Assembly: GCF_964340395.1 (NCBI RefSeq)
Contig: NC_135567.1
Coordinates: 582,383-646,382 of the forward strand
From: Glandiceps talaboti
Taxonomy: Eukaryota > Hemichordata > Enteropneusta > Spengelidae
Direction: 5' to 3'
Length of the DNA: 64,000 bases
Under the pieces are notes generated by a model. That model did not search any database and was not told the origin of the DNA. It worked only from the letters and a program-made list of their open reading frames with translations. Shown here piece after piece: positions 1 to 14,420 of the stretch. Made by a program: the position numbers and the translations under genes. Position 1 is the first letter of the stretch. Each line of letters opens with the position of its first letter.

Positions 1-3000
1 CTTTGCCATATGATATGAAAGCTTATTCTGGGGTCATTCCGCACACTTTGCCATATGATATGAAAGCTTATTCTGGGTCCTTCCCCACACTTTGCCATAT
101 GAAAACTTATTCAGGGTCCTTCTCCACACTTTGCCATATGATATGAAAGCTTATTATAGGTCATTCCCCACACTTTGCCATATGATATAAAAGCTTATTA
201 TAGGTCATTCCCCACACTTTGCCATCTGATATAAAAGTTTATTCTAGGTCATTCCCCACACTTTGCCATATGATATAAAAGCTTATTCTAGGTCATTCCC
301 CACACTTTGCCATATGATATGAAAGCTTATTATAGGTCATTCCCCACACTTTGCCATATGATATGAAAGCTTATTATAGGTCATTCCCCACACTTTGCCA
401 TCTGATATAAAAGCTTATTCTAGGTCATTCCCCACACTTTGCCATCTGATATGAAAGCTTATTCTAGGTCATTCCCCACACTTTGCCATATGATATAAAA
501 GCTTATTCTAGGTCATTCCCCACACTTTGCCAGATCATATGAAAGCTTATTCTGGGTCATTCCCCACACTTTACCATATGAAAACTTATTCCGGGTCCTT
601 CTCCACACTTTGCCATATGATATAAAAGCTTATTCTAGGTCATTCCGCACACTTTGCCATATGATATAAAAGCTTATTCTAGGTCATTCCCCACACTTTG
701 CCATCTGATATGAAAGCTTATTCTAGGTCATTCCGGACACTTTGCCATATGATATAAAAGCTTATTATAGGTCATTCCCCACACTTTGCCATATGATATG
801 AAAGCTTATTCTGGGTCATTCCGCACACTTTGCCATATGAAAGCTTATTCTGGGTCATTCCCCACACTTTGCCATATGATATGAAAGCTTATTCTAGGTC
901 ATTCCCCACACTTTGCCATATGATATGAAAGCTTATTCTGGGTCATTCCCCACACTTTGCCATATGATATGAAAGCTTATTCTGGGTCATTCCCCACACT
1001 TTGCCATATGATATGAAAGCTTATTCTAGGTCATTCCCCATACTTTGCCCTATGATATAAAAGCTTATTCTAGGTCATTCCCCACACTTTGCCATATGAT
1101 ATGAAAGCTTATTCTAGGTCATTCCCCACACTTTGCCATATGATATGAAAGCTTATTCTGGGTCCTTCCCCACACTTTACCATATGAAAACTTATTCCGG
1201 GTCCTTCTCCACACTTTGCCATATGATATGAAAGCTTATTATAGGTCATTCCCCACACTTTGCCATCTGATATAAAAGCTTATTATAGGTCATTCCCCAC
1301 ACTTTGCCATCTGATATAAAAGCTTATTCTAGGTCATTCCCCACACTTTGCCATATGATATGAAAGCTTATTCTAGGTCATTCCCCACACTTTGCCATAT
1401 GATATAAAAGCTTATTCTAGGTCATTCCCCACACTTTGCCATATGATATAAAAGCTTATTATAGGTCATTCCCCACACTTTGACATATGATATGAAAGCT
1501 TATTCTAGGTCATTCCCCACACTTTGCCATATGATATAAAAGCTTATTCTAGGTCATTCCCCACACTTTGCCATATGATATAAAAGCTTATTATAGGTCA
1601 TTCCCCACACTTTGCCATATGATATAAAAGCTTATTCTGGGTCATTCTCCACACTTTGCCATATGAAAGCTTATCCTGGGTCCTTCCCCACACTTTGCCA
1701 CATGATATGAAAGCTTATTATAGGTCATTCCCCACACTTTGCCATATGATATGAAAGCTTATTCTAGGTCATTCCCCACACTTTGCCATATGATATGAAA
1801 GCTTATTCTGGGTCATTCCCCACACTTTGCCATATGATGTGAAAGCTTATTATAGGTCATTCCGCACACTTTGCCATCTGATATAAAAGCTTATTCCGGG
1901 TCATTCCCCACACTTTGCCATATGATATAAAAGCTTATTCTAGGTCATTCCCCACACTTTGCCATCTGATATGAAAGCTTATTCTAGGTCATTCCGCACA
2001 CTTTGCCATATGAAAGCTTATTCTGGGTCATTCCCCACACTTTGCCATATGATATGAAAGCTTATTATAGGTCATTCCCCATACTTTGCCATATGATATA
2101 AAAGCTTATTCTGGGTCATTCCCCACACTTTGCAATATGATATAAAAGCTTATTCTAGGTCATTCCCCACACTTTGCCATATGATATGAAAGCTTATTCT
2201 GGGTCATTCCCCACACTTTGCCATATGATATGAAAGCTTATTCTAGGTCATTCCCCACACTTTGCCATATGAAAGCTTATTCTGGGTCATTCCCCACACT
2301 TTGCCATATGATATGAAAGCTTATTATAGGTCATTCCCCACACTTTGCCATATGATATGAAAGCTTATTCTAGGTCATTCCCCATACTTTGCCCTATGAT
2401 ATGAAAGCTTATTCTGGGTCATTCCCCACACTTTGCCATATGATATGAAAGCTTAATATAGGTCATTCTCCACACTTTGCCATATGATATGAAAGCTTAT
2501 TCTAGGTCATTCCCCACACTTTGCTCTATGATATGAAAGCTTATTCCGGGTCATTCCCCACACTTTGCCATATGATATGAAAGCTTATTCTAGGTCATTC
2601 CCCACACTTTGCCATATGATATGAAAGCTTATTATAGGTCATTCCCCACACTTTGCCATATGATATGAAAGCTTATCTAGGTCATTCTCCACACTTTGCC
2701 ATATGATATGAAAGCTTATTCTAGGTCATTCCCTACACTTTGCCCTATGATATGAAAGCTAATTATAGGTCATTCCCCACACTTTGCCATCTGATATGAA
2801 AGCTTATTCTAGGTCATTCCCCACACTTTGCCATATGATATGAAAGCTTATTCTGGGTCATTCCCCACATTTTGCCATATGAAAGCTTATTCCGGGCCTT
2901 CTCCACACTTTGCCATATGATATAAAAGCTTATTCTAGGTCATTCCGCACACTTTGCCATCTGATATGAAAGCTTATTCCGGGTCATTCCCCACACTTTG

Positions 3001-6000
3001 CCACATTATATGAAAGCTTATTCTAGGTCATTCCGCACACTTTGCCATATGAAAGTTTATTCTGGGTCATTCCCCACACTTTGCCCTATGATATGAAAGC
3101 TTATTATAGGTCATTCCCCACACTTTGCCATATGATATAAAAGCTTATTCTAGGTCATTCCCCACACTTTGCCATATGAAAGCTTATTCTAGGTCATTCC
3201 CCATACTTTGCCATCTGATATGAAAGCTTATTCTGGGTCATTCCCCACACTTTGCCATCTGATATGAAAGCTTATTCTGGGTCATTCCCCACACTTTGCC
3301 ATATGATATGAAAGCTTATTCTAGGTCATTCCCCACACTTTGCCATATGATATGAAAGCTTATTATAGGTCATTCCCCACACTTTGCCATATGATATGAA
3401 AGCTTATTCTAGGTCATTCTCCATACTTTGCCATATGATATGAAAGCTTATTCTAGGTCATTCCCTACACTTTGCCCTATGATATGAAAGCTAATTATAG
3501 GTCATTCCCCACACTTTGCCATCTGATATGAAAGCTTATTCTAGGTCATTCCCCACACTTTGCCATATGATATGAAAGCTTATTCTGGGTCATTCCCCAC
3601 ATTTTGCCATATGAAAGCTTATTCCGGGCCTTCTCCACACTTTGCCATATGATATAAAAGCTTATTCTAGGTCATTCCGCACACTTTGCCATCTGATATG
3701 AAAGCTTATTCCGGGTCATTCCCCACACTTTGCCACATGATATGAAAGCTTATTCTAGGTCATTCCGCACACTTTGCTATATGAAAGTTTATTCTGGGTC
3801 ATTCCCCACACTTTGCCCTATGATATGAAAGCTTATTATAGGTCATTCCCCACACTTTGCCATATGATATAAAAGCTTATTCTAGGTCATTCACCACACT
3901 TTGCCATATGAAAGCTTATTCTAGGTCATTCCCCATACTTTGCCATCTGATATGAAAGCTTATTCTGGGTCATTCCCCACACTTTGCCATCTGATATGAA
4001 AGCTTATTCTGGGTCATTCCCCACACTTTGCCATATGATATGAAAGCTTATTCTAGGTCATTCCCCACACTTTGCCATATGAAAGCTTATTCTAGGTCAT
4101 TCCCCACACTTTGCCATATGATATGAAAGCTTATTCTGGGTCATTCCCCACACTTTGCCATCTGAAATGAAAGCTAATTCTGGGTCATTCCCCACACTTT
4201 GCCATCTGAAATGAAAGCTAATTCTGGGTCATTCCCCACACTTTGCCATCTGAAATGAAAGCTAATTCTGGGTCATTCCCCACACTTTGCCATCTGAAAT
4301 GAAAGCTAATTCTGGGTCATTCCCCACACTTTGCCATATGATATGAAAGCTAATTCTGGGTCATTCCCCACACTTTGCCATATGAAAGCTTATTCTGGGT
4401 CATTCCCCACACTTTGCCATATGATATGAAAGCTTATTATAGGTCATTCCCCACACTTTGCCATATGATATGAAAGCTTATTCTAGGTCATTCCCCATAC
4501 TTTGCCCTATGATATGAAAGCTTATTCTGGGTCATTCCCCACACTTTGCCATATGATATGAAAGCTTAATATAGGTCATTCTCCACACTTTGCCATATGA
4601 TATGAAAGCTTATTCTAGGTCATTCCCCACACTTTGCTCTATGATATGAAAGCTTATTCCGGGTCATTCCCCACACTTTGCCATATGATATGAAAGCTTA
4701 TTCTAGGTCATTCCCCACACTTTGCCATATGATATGAAAGCTTATTATAGGTCATTCCCCACACTTTGCCATATGATATGAAAGCTTATCTAGGTCATTC
4801 TCCACACTTTGCCATATGATATGAAAGCTTATTCTAGGTCATTCCCTACACTTTGCCCTATGATATGAAAGCTAATTATAGGTCATTCCCCACACTTTGC
4901 CATCTGATATGAAAGCTTATTCTAGGTCATTCCCCACACTTTGCCATATGATATGAAAGCTTATTCTGGGTCATTCCCCACATTTTGCCATATGAAAGCT
5001 TATTCCGGGCCTTCTCCACACTTTGCCATATGATATAAAAGCTTATTCTAGGTCATTCCGCACACTTTGCCATCTGATATGAAAGCTTATTCCGGGTCAT
5101 TCCCCACACTTTGCCACATTATATGAAAGCTTATTCTAGGTCATTCCGCACACTTTGCCATATGAAAGTTTATTCTGGGTCATTCCCCACACTTTGCCCT
5201 ATGATATGAAAGCTTATTATAGGTCATTCCCCACACTTTGCCATATGATATAAAAGCTTGTTCTAGGTCATTCCCCACACTTTGCCATATGAAAGCTTAT
5301 TCTAGGTCATTCCCCATACTTTGCCATCTGATATGAAAGCTTATTCTGGGTCATTCCCCACACTTTGCCATCTGATATGAAAGCTTATTCTGGGTCATTC
5401 CCCACACTTTGCCATATGATATGAAAGCTTATTCTAGGTCATTCCCCACACTTTGCCATATGATATGAAAGCTTATTATAGGTCATTCCCCACACTTTGC
5501 CATATGATATGAAAGCTTATTCTAGGTCATTCTCCATACTTTGCCATATGATATGAAAGCTTATTCTAGGTCATTCCCTACACTTTGCCCTATGATATGA
5601 AAGCTAATTATAGGTCATTCCCCACACTTTGCCATCTGATATGAAAGCTTATTCTAGGTCATTCCCCACACTTTGCCATATGATATGAAAGCTTATTCTG
5701 GGTCATTCCCCACATTTTGCCATATGAAAGCTTATTCCGGGCTTTCTCCACACTTTGCTATATGATATAAAAGCTTATTCTAGGTCATTCCGCACACTTT
5801 GCCATCTGATATGAAAGCTTATTCCGGGTCATTCCCCACACTTTGCCACATGATATGAAAGCTTATTCTAGGTCATTCCGCACACTTTGCTAAATGAAAG
5901 TTTATTCTGGGTCATTCCCCACACTTTGCCCTATGATATGAAAGCTTATTATAGGTCATTCCCCACACTTTGCCATATTATATAAAAGCTTATTCTAGGT

Positions 6001-6733
6001 CATTCACCACACTTTGCCATATGAAAGCTTATTCTAGGTCATTCCCCATACTTTGCCATCTGATATGAAAGCTTATTCTGGGTCATTCCCCACACTTTGC
6101 CATCTGATATGAAAGCTTATTCTGGGTCATTCCCCACACTTTGCCATATGATATGAAAGCTTATTCTAGGTCATTCCCCACACTTTGCCATATGAAAGCT
6201 TATTCTAGGTCATTCCCCACACTTTGCCATATGATATGAAAGCTTATTCTGGGTCATTCCCCACACTTTGCCATCTGAAATGAAAGCTAATTCTGGGTCA
6301 TTCCCCACACTTTGCCATCTGAAATGAAAGCTAATTCTGGGTCATTCCCCACACTTTGCCATCTGAAATGAAAGCTAATTCTGGGTCATTCCCCACACTT
6401 TGCCATCTGAAATGAAAGCTAATTCTGGGTCATTCCCCACACTTTGCCATATGATATGAAAGCTAATTCTGGGTCCTTCCCCACACTTTGCCATATGATA
6501 TGAAAGCTTCTTCCAGGTCCTTTTCCACACTTTGCGATATAAAAGCTTATTCTTGGTCCTTCCCCACACACTTTGCCATATGAAAGCTTATTCCAGGTCC
6601 TTCTCCACACTTTACCATGTGAAAACTTATTCCGGGTCCTTCACCACACTTTACCATATGAAAATTTATTCCGGGACCTTCGCCACACTTTACCATTTGA
6701 AAACTTATTCCGGGTCCTTTGCCACACTTTGCC
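1..6733. repeat. 44-bp minisatellite array, about 154 copies
   Basis: Tandem array with a unit of about 44 bp. The core reads CACTTTGCCATATGATATGA, then AAGCTTATTC, then a TGGGTCATTCCCCA-like tail, so most units carry an NdeI-like CATATG and a HindIII-like AAGCTT. A 39-bp subtype lacks five bases of the CATATGATATG stretch. Variant letters (TCTAGG, TATAGG or TCTGGG; CTGATAT or ATGATAT) recur in blocks and mark higher-order copies. The last 250 bp (about 6480-6733) are more divergent, with ACTTATTCCGGG-type units. The array runs off the left edge. It probably lies in the last intron of the plus-strand gene ending at 14341, but that is inference because no upstream exon is visible. Confidence 0.95.
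2270..6450. repeat. Higher-order duplication of about 2.1 kb inside the 44-bp array
   Basis: Variant units repeat in the same order with an offset of about 2113 bp. A block of four TCTGAAATGAAAGC units starts near 4161 and again near 6274. The AAGCTAATTATAGG unit preceded by GCCCTATGATATG occurs near 2743 and 3473, and again near 4857 and 5587. This indicates two head-to-tail copies, roughly 2270-4380 and 4384-6450, from a recent unequal exchange or segmental duplication. A misassembly could in principle produce the same picture. Confidence 0.85.
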
Positions 6734-9700
6734 ATTGTGTACAATGATCACTATGTTGTCATTTTGTACAATGGTCACTATGTTGTCATTTTGTACGATG
6801 ATCACTATGTTGTCATTTTGTACAATGATCACTATGTTGTCATTTTGTACAATAATCACTATGTTGTCATTTTGTACAATGATCACTATGTTGTCATTGT
6901 GTACAATGATCACTATGTTGTCATTTTGTACAATGATCACTATGTTGTCATTTTGTACAATGATCACTATGTTGTCATTTTGTATGATGATCACCATGTT
7001 GTCATTTTGTACAATGATCACTATGTTGTCATTTTGTATGATGATCACTATGTTGTCATTTTGTACAATGATCACTATGTTGTCATTTTGTATGATGATC
7101 ACTATGTTGTCATTTTGTACAATGATCACTATGTTGTCATTTTGTACAATGATCACTATGTTGTCATTTTGTACAGTGATCACTATGTTGTCATTTTGTA
7201 CAATGATCACCATGTTGTTATTTTGTACAATGATCACTATGTTGTCATTTTGTACAATGATCACTATGTTGTCATTTTGTATGATGATCACTATGTTGTC
7301 ATTTTGTACAATGATCACTATGTTGTCATTTTGTACAATGATCACCATGTTGTCATTTTGTACAGTGATCACTATGTTGTCATTTTGTACAATGATCACT
7401 ATGTTGTCATTTTGTACAATGATCACTATGTTGTTATTTTGTACAATGATCAGTATGTTGTCATTTTGTACAATGACCACTATGTTGTCATTTTGTACAA
7501 TGATCACTATGTTGTCATTTTGTATGATGACCACTATGTTGTCATTTTGTACAATGATCACTATGTTGTCATTTTGTACAATGATCACCATGTTGTCATT
7601 TTGTACAATGACCACTATGTTGTCATTTTGTACAATGATCACTATGTTGTCATTTTGTACAATGATCACTATGTTGTCATTTTGTACAATGGTCACTATG
7701 TTGTCATTTTGTACAATGATCGCTATGTTGTCATTTTGTACAATGGTCACTATGTTGTCATTTTGTACAATGATCACTATGTTGTCATTTTGTACGATGA
7801 TCACTATGTTGTCATTTTGTACGATGATCACTATGTTGTCATTTTGTACGATAATCACTATGTTGTCATTTTGTACAATGATCACCATGTCATTTTGTAC
7901 GATGATCACTATGTTGTTATTTTGTACAATGATCACTATGTTGTCATTTTGTACAATGATCACTATGTTGTTATTTTGTACGATGATCACCATGTTGTTA
8001 TTTTGTACAATGATCACTATGTTGTCATTTTGTACAATGATCACTATGTTGTCATTTTGTACAATGATCACTATGTTGTCATTTTGTACAATGATCACTA
8101 TGTTGATATTTTGTATGATGATCACTATGTTGTCATTGTGTACAATGATCACTATGTTGTCATTTTGTACAATGATCACTATGTTGTCATTTTGTACAAT
8201 GATCACTATGTTGTCATTTTGTACAATGATCACCATGTTGTCATTTTGTACAATGACCACTATGTTGTCATTTTGTACAATGATCACTATGTTGTCATTT
8301 TGCACAATGATCACTATGTTGTCATTTTGTACAATGGTCACTATGTTGTCATTTTGTACAATGATCACTATGTTGTCATTTTGTACAATGGTCACTATGT
8401 TGTCATTTTGTACAATGATCACTATGTTGTCATTTTGTACGATGATCACTATGTTGTCATTTTGTACGATGATCACTATGTTGTCATTTTGTACGATAAT
8501 CACTATGTTGTCATTTTGTACAATGATCACCATGTCATTTTGTACGATGATCACTATGTTGTCATTTTGTACAATGATCACTATGTTGTCATTTTGTACA
8601 ATGATCACTATGTTGTTATTTTGTACGATGATCACCATGTTGTTATTTTGTACAATGATCACTATGTTGTCATTTTGTACAATGATCACTATGTTGTCAT
8701 TTTGTACAATGATCACTATGTAGTCATTTTGTACAATGATCACTATGTTGTCATTTTGTACAATGACCACTATGTTGTCATTTTGTATGATGATCACTAT
8801 GTTGTCATTTTGTACAATGATCACTATGTTGTCATTTTGTACAATGATCACTACGTTGTCATTTTGTACAATCATCACTATGTTGTCATTTTGTACAATG
8901 ATCACTGTTGTCATTTTGTACAATGATCACTATGTTGTCATTTTGTACAATGATCACTATGTTGTCATTTTGTACAATGATCACTATGTTGTCATTTTGT
9001 ACAATGATCACTATGTTGTCATTTTGTACAATGATCACTATGTTGTTATTTTGTACAATGATCACCATGTCATTTTGTACAATGATCACTATGTTGTCAC
9101 TTTGTACAATGATCACTATGTTGTCATTTTGTACAATGATCACTATGTTGTCATTTTGTACAGTGATCACTATGTTGTCATTTTGTACAATGATCACTAT
9201 GTTGTCATTTTGTACAATGATCACTACGTTGTCATTTTGTACAATGACCACTATGTTGTCATTTTGTACAATGATCACTATGTTGTCATTTTGTACAATG
9301 ACCACTATGTTGTCATTTTGTACAATGATCACTATGTTGTCATTTTGTACAACGATCACTGTTGTCATTTTGTACAATGATCACTATGTTGTCATTTTGT
9401 ACAATGATCACTATGTTGTCATTTTGTACAATGACCACTATGTTGTCATTTTGTACAATGATCACCATGTTGTCATTTTGTACAGTGATCACTATGTTGT
9501 CATTTTGTACAATGATCACTATGTTGTCATTTTGTACAATGATCACTATGTTGTCATTTTGTACGATGATCACTATGTTGTCATTTTGTACAATCATCAC
9601 TATGTTGTCATTTTGTACAGTGGTCACTATGTTGTCATTTTGTACAATGATCACCATGTTGTCATTTTGTACAATGATCACTATGTTGTCATTTTGTACA

Positions 9701-12700
9701 ATGATCACCATGTTGTCATTTTGAACAATGATCACTATGTTGTCATTTTGTACGATGATCACTATGTTGTCATTTTGTACGATGATCACTATGTTGTCAT
9801 TTTGTACAATGATCACTATGTTGTCATTGTGTACAATGATCACTATGTTGTCATTTTTTACAATGATCACTATGTTGTCATTTTGTACAATGATCACTAT
9901 GTTGTCATTGTGTACAATGATCACTATGTTGTCATTTTGTATGATGATCACTATGTTGTCATTGTGTACAATGATCACTATGTTGTCATTTTGTACAATG
10001 ATCACTATGTTGTCATTTTGTACAATGATCACTATGTTGTCATTGTGTACAATGATCACTATGTTGTCATTTTGTATGATGATCACTATGTTGTCATTGT
10101 GTACAATGATCACTATGTTGTCATTGTGTACAATGATCACTATGTTGTCATTTTGTATGATGATCACTATGTTGTCATTTTGTATGATGATCACTATGTT
10201 GTCATTTTCTACAATGACCACTATGTTGTCATTTTGTATGATGATCACTATGTTGTCATTTTGTATGATGATCACTATGTTGTCATTTTGTATAATGATC
10301 ACCATGTTGTCATTTTGTACAATGACCACTATGTTGTCATTTTATACAATGATCACTATGTTGTCATTGTGTACAATGACCACTATGTTGTCATTTTGTA
10401 CAATGATCACTATGTTGTCATTTTGTACAATGATCACCATGTTGTCATTTTGTACAATGACCACTATGTTGTCATTTTGTACAATGATCACTATGTTGTC
10501 ATTTTGTACAATGATCACCATGTTGTCATTTTGTACAATGATCACTATGTTGTCATTTTGTACAATGATCACTATGTTGTCATTTTGTACAATGATCACT
10601 ATGTTGTCATTTTGTACAATGATCACCATGTTGTCATTTTGTACAATGATCACTATGTTGTCATTTTGTACAATGATCACTATGTTGTCATTTTGTACAA
10701 TGATCACTATGTTGTCATTTTGTATGATGATCACCATGTTGTCATTTTGTACAATGATCACTATGTTGTCATTTTGTACAATGATCACTATGTTGTCATT
10801 TTGTACAATGATCACTATGTTGTCATTTTGTACGATAATCACTATGTTGTCATTTTGTACAATGATCACTATGTTGTCATTTTGTACAGTGATGACCATG
10901 TTGTCATTTTGTACAGTGATGACTATGTTGTCATTTTGTACATGATCACTATGTTGTCATTTTGTATGTTGATCACTATGTTGTCATTTTGTACAATGAT
11001 CACTATGTTGTCATTTTGTACGATGATCACTATGTTGTCATTTTGTACAATGACCACTATGTTGTCATTTTGTACAATGATCACTATGTTGTCATTTTGT
11101 ACAATGATCACTATGTTGTCATTTTGTACAATGATCACCATGTTGTCATTTTGTACAATGATCACTATGTTGTCATTTTGTACAATGATCACCATGTCAT
11201 TTTGTACGATGATCACTATGTTGTCATTTTGTACAATGATCACTATGTTGTCATTTTGTACAATGATCTCTATGTTGTCATTTTGTACAATGATCACTAT
11301 GTAGTCATTTTGTACAATGATCACTATGTTGTCATTTTGTACGATGATCACTATGTTGTCATTTTGTACAATCATCACTATGTTGTGATTTTGTACAGTG
11401 ATCACTATGTTGTCATTTTGTACAATGATCACTATGTTGTCATTGTGTACAATGATCACTATGTTGTCATTTTGTATGATGATCACTATGTTGTCATTGT
11501 GTACAATGATCACTATGTTGTCATTGTGTACAATGATCACTATGTTGTCATTTTGTACAATGATCACTATGTTGTCATTTTGTACAATGATCACTATGTT
11601 GTTATTGTGTACAATGATCACTATGTTGTCATTTTGTACAGTGATCACCATGTTGTCATTGTGTACAATGATCACCATGTCATTTTGTACGATGATCACT
11701 ATGTTGTCATTTTGTACGATGGTCACTATGTTGTCATTTTGTACGATGGTCACTATGTTGTCATTTTGTATGATGATCACTATGTTGTCATTTTGTATGA
11801 TGATCACTATGTTGTCATTTTGTACAATGATCACTATGTTGTCATTTTGTACAATGATCACTATGTTGTCATTTTGTACGATGATCACTATGTTGTCATT
11901 TTGTACAGTGATCACTATGTTGTGATTTTGTACAGTGATCACTATGTTGTCATTTTGTACAATGATCACTATGTTGTCATTGTGTACAATGATCACTATG
12001 TTGTCATTTTGTATGATGATCACTATGTTGTCATTGTGTACAATGATCACTATGTTGTCATTGTGTACAATGATCACTATGTTGTCATTTTGTACAATGA
12101 TCACTATGTTGTCATTTTGTACAATGATCACTATGTTGTTATTGTGTACAATGATCACTATGTTGTCATTTTGTACAGTGATCACCATGTTGTCATTGTG
12201 TACAATGATCACCATGTCATTTTGTACGATGATCACTATGTTGTCATTTTGTACGATGGTCACTATGTTGTCATTTTGTACGATGGTCACTATGTTGTCA
12301 TTTTGTATGATGATCACTATGTTGTCATTTTGTATGATGATCACTATGTTGTCATTTTGTACAATGATCACTATGTTGTCATTTTGTACAATGATCACTA
12401 TGTTGTCATTTTGTACAATGATCACTATGTTGTCATTGTGTACAATGATCACTATGTTGTCATTTTGTATGATGATCACTATGTTGTCATTTTGTATGAT
12501 GATCACTATGTTGTCATTTTGTATGATGATCACTATGTTGTCATTTTGTACAATGACCACTATGTTGTCATTTTGTACAATGATCACTATGTTGTCATTT
12601 TGTACAATGACCACTATGTTGTCATTTTGTACAATGATCACTATGCTGTCATTTTGTACGATGATCACTATGTTGTCATTTTGTACAATGATCACTATGT

Positions 12701-13935
12701 TGTCATTTTGTACAATGATCACCATGTTGTCATTGTGTACAATGATCACTATGTTGATATTTTGTACAATGATCACCATGTTGTCATTGTGTACAATGAT
12801 CACTATGTTGATATTTTGTACAATGATCACTATGTTGTCATTTTGTACAATGATCACTATGTTGTCATTTTGTACAATGATCACTATGTTGTCATTTTGT
12901 ACAATGATCACTATGTTGTCATTTTGTACAATCATCACTATGTTGTCATTTTGTATGATGATCACTATGTTGTCATTTTGTATGATGATCACTATGTTGT
13001 CATTTTGTACAATGATCACTATGTTGTCATTTTGTACAATGATCACTATGTTGTCATTGTGTACAATGATCACTATGTTGATATTTTGTACAATGATCAC
13101 CATGTTGTCATTTTGTACAATGATCACTATGTTGTTATTTTGTACAATGATCACTATGTTGTTATTGTGTACGATGATCACTATGTTGTCATTTTGTACA
13201 ATGATCACTATGTTGTCATTTTGTACAATGATCACTATGTTGTCATTTTGTATGATGATCACTATGTTGTCATTTTGTACAATGATCACTATGTTGTCAT
13301 TTTGTACAATGATCACTATGTTGTCATTTTGTACAATGATCACTATGTTGTCATTTTGTACAATGATCACTATGTTGTCATTTTGTATGATGATCACTAT
13401 GTTGTCATTTTGTACAATGATCACTATGTTGTCATTTTGTACAATCATCACTATGTTGATATTTTGTACAATGATCACTATGTTGTCATTTTGTACAATG
13501 ATCACTATGTTGTCATTTTGTACAATGATCACTATGTTGTCATTTTGTACAATCATCACTATGTTGTCATTTTGTACAATCATCACTATGTTGTCATTTT
13601 GTACAATCATCACTATGTTGTCATTTTGTACAATGATCACTATGTTGTCATTTTGTACAATGATCACCATGTTGTCATTTTGTACAATGATCACTATGTA
13701 GTCATTTTGTATGATGATCACTATGTTGTGATTTTGTACAGTGATCACTATGTTGTCATTTTGTACAATGATCACCATGTTGTCATTTTGTACAATGATC
13801 ACTATGTAGTCATTTTGTATGATGATCACTATGTTGTCATTTTGTAGAATGATCACCATGTTGTCATTTTGTACTATGATCACTATGTTGTCATTTTGTA
13901 GAATGATCACCATGTTGTCATTTTGTATGATGATA
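6734..13935. repeat. 27-bp minisatellite array, about 266 copies
   Basis: The unit is 27 bp: TTGTACAATGATCACTATG followed by TTGTCATT. It contains the palindromes TTGTACAA and TGATCA. Because 27 is divisible by 3 and the unit has no stop in several frames, reading frames of 160-1000 codons appear on both strands; these are by-products. Frame-breaking indels occur near 8905 and 9357 (CACTGTTG instead of CACTATGTTG) and near 10943 (TACATGATC), which argues against translation. Internal duplications of 645 bp (24-bp marker units at 7886 and 8531) and 537 bp (11676 and 12213) are visible. The array ends about 25 bp before the splice acceptor of exon 13959. Confidence 0.95.
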
Positions 13936-13958
13936 TGTCGATTTGATTTGATTGACAG

Positions 13959-14341
13959 GTCCTAGTGGTATAGAACACGATGTTGATGTAGCAGACCCTA
14001 TAGCGCATGACCCAGCCCACCTTAAAGATGCCGCTCTTGCTGCCACTACACAAGAAGAAAGCAAGACTAGTGATCTAGAACGAGGCAGTGTGGGAACCAT
14101 GACAGCACATCAAAAAGATGCTCCTATTGGTGGACAATACTCAGCGCCATCTTGGAATTATGATTACAAAAACATGGACAAGCCTTTGAATGACGTCATT
14201 GAAGTGATTCAAGAGACAGAATCAGATTACCATGACAATGATCTAACATATATTAATTATGCAAATTATGACAATGACGGCAGAACAATATATACAAGAA
14301 AAACTTCAAGTGTAAACATTTTTGATGATGATTTCAAATAA
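13959..14341 (+). CDS. Terminal coding exon of an unidentified plus-strand gene
   Basis: A splice acceptor (TTTGATTGACAG) ends at 13958. The exon enters with GT as codon positions 2-3, so the previous exon should leave one base, and it stays open for 127 residues to a TAA at 14339-14341. The peptide begins PSGIEHDVDVADP and ends SSVNIFDDDFK. It is hydrophilic and acidic, rich in Asp, Asn and Tyr (SDYHDNDLTYINYANYDNDG), with no membrane segment or recognisable fold. It could be a disordered cytoplasmic tail of a membrane protein, but I do not recognise the family. The sequence is complex and opens on this strand only, unlike the repeats around it. The upstream intron appears to be at least 13.9 kb of satellite. 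No other exon of this gene is visible in the window. Confidence 0.75.
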
Positions 14342-14342
14342 A
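14337..14342 (+). terminator. Candidate polyadenylation signal overlapping the stop codon
   Basis: AATAAA at 14337-14342 overlaps the TAA stop of the preceding exon (CAAATAAAG). Only about 80 bp of ordinary sequence follows before the 31-bp array. If the signal is used, the 3' UTR would be very short. Otherwise the transcript must run into the array. Which is true cannot be decided from the sequence. Confidence 0.4.
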
Positions 14343-14420
14343 GTAATGAGCAATACAGTGAAGTTTTGTTTATAGTCATGGAAACAGAATATACTTAATA
14401 ATGGCAAAATCTTTAATATG

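Noticed and set aside
6573-13913. Reading frames of 160-1000 codons on both strands in the 27-bp array
   Set aside because: They are forced by a 27-bp stop-free unit, overlap on both strands and in several frames, break at non-triplet indels (8905, 9357, 10943), and lie in what is probably an intron.
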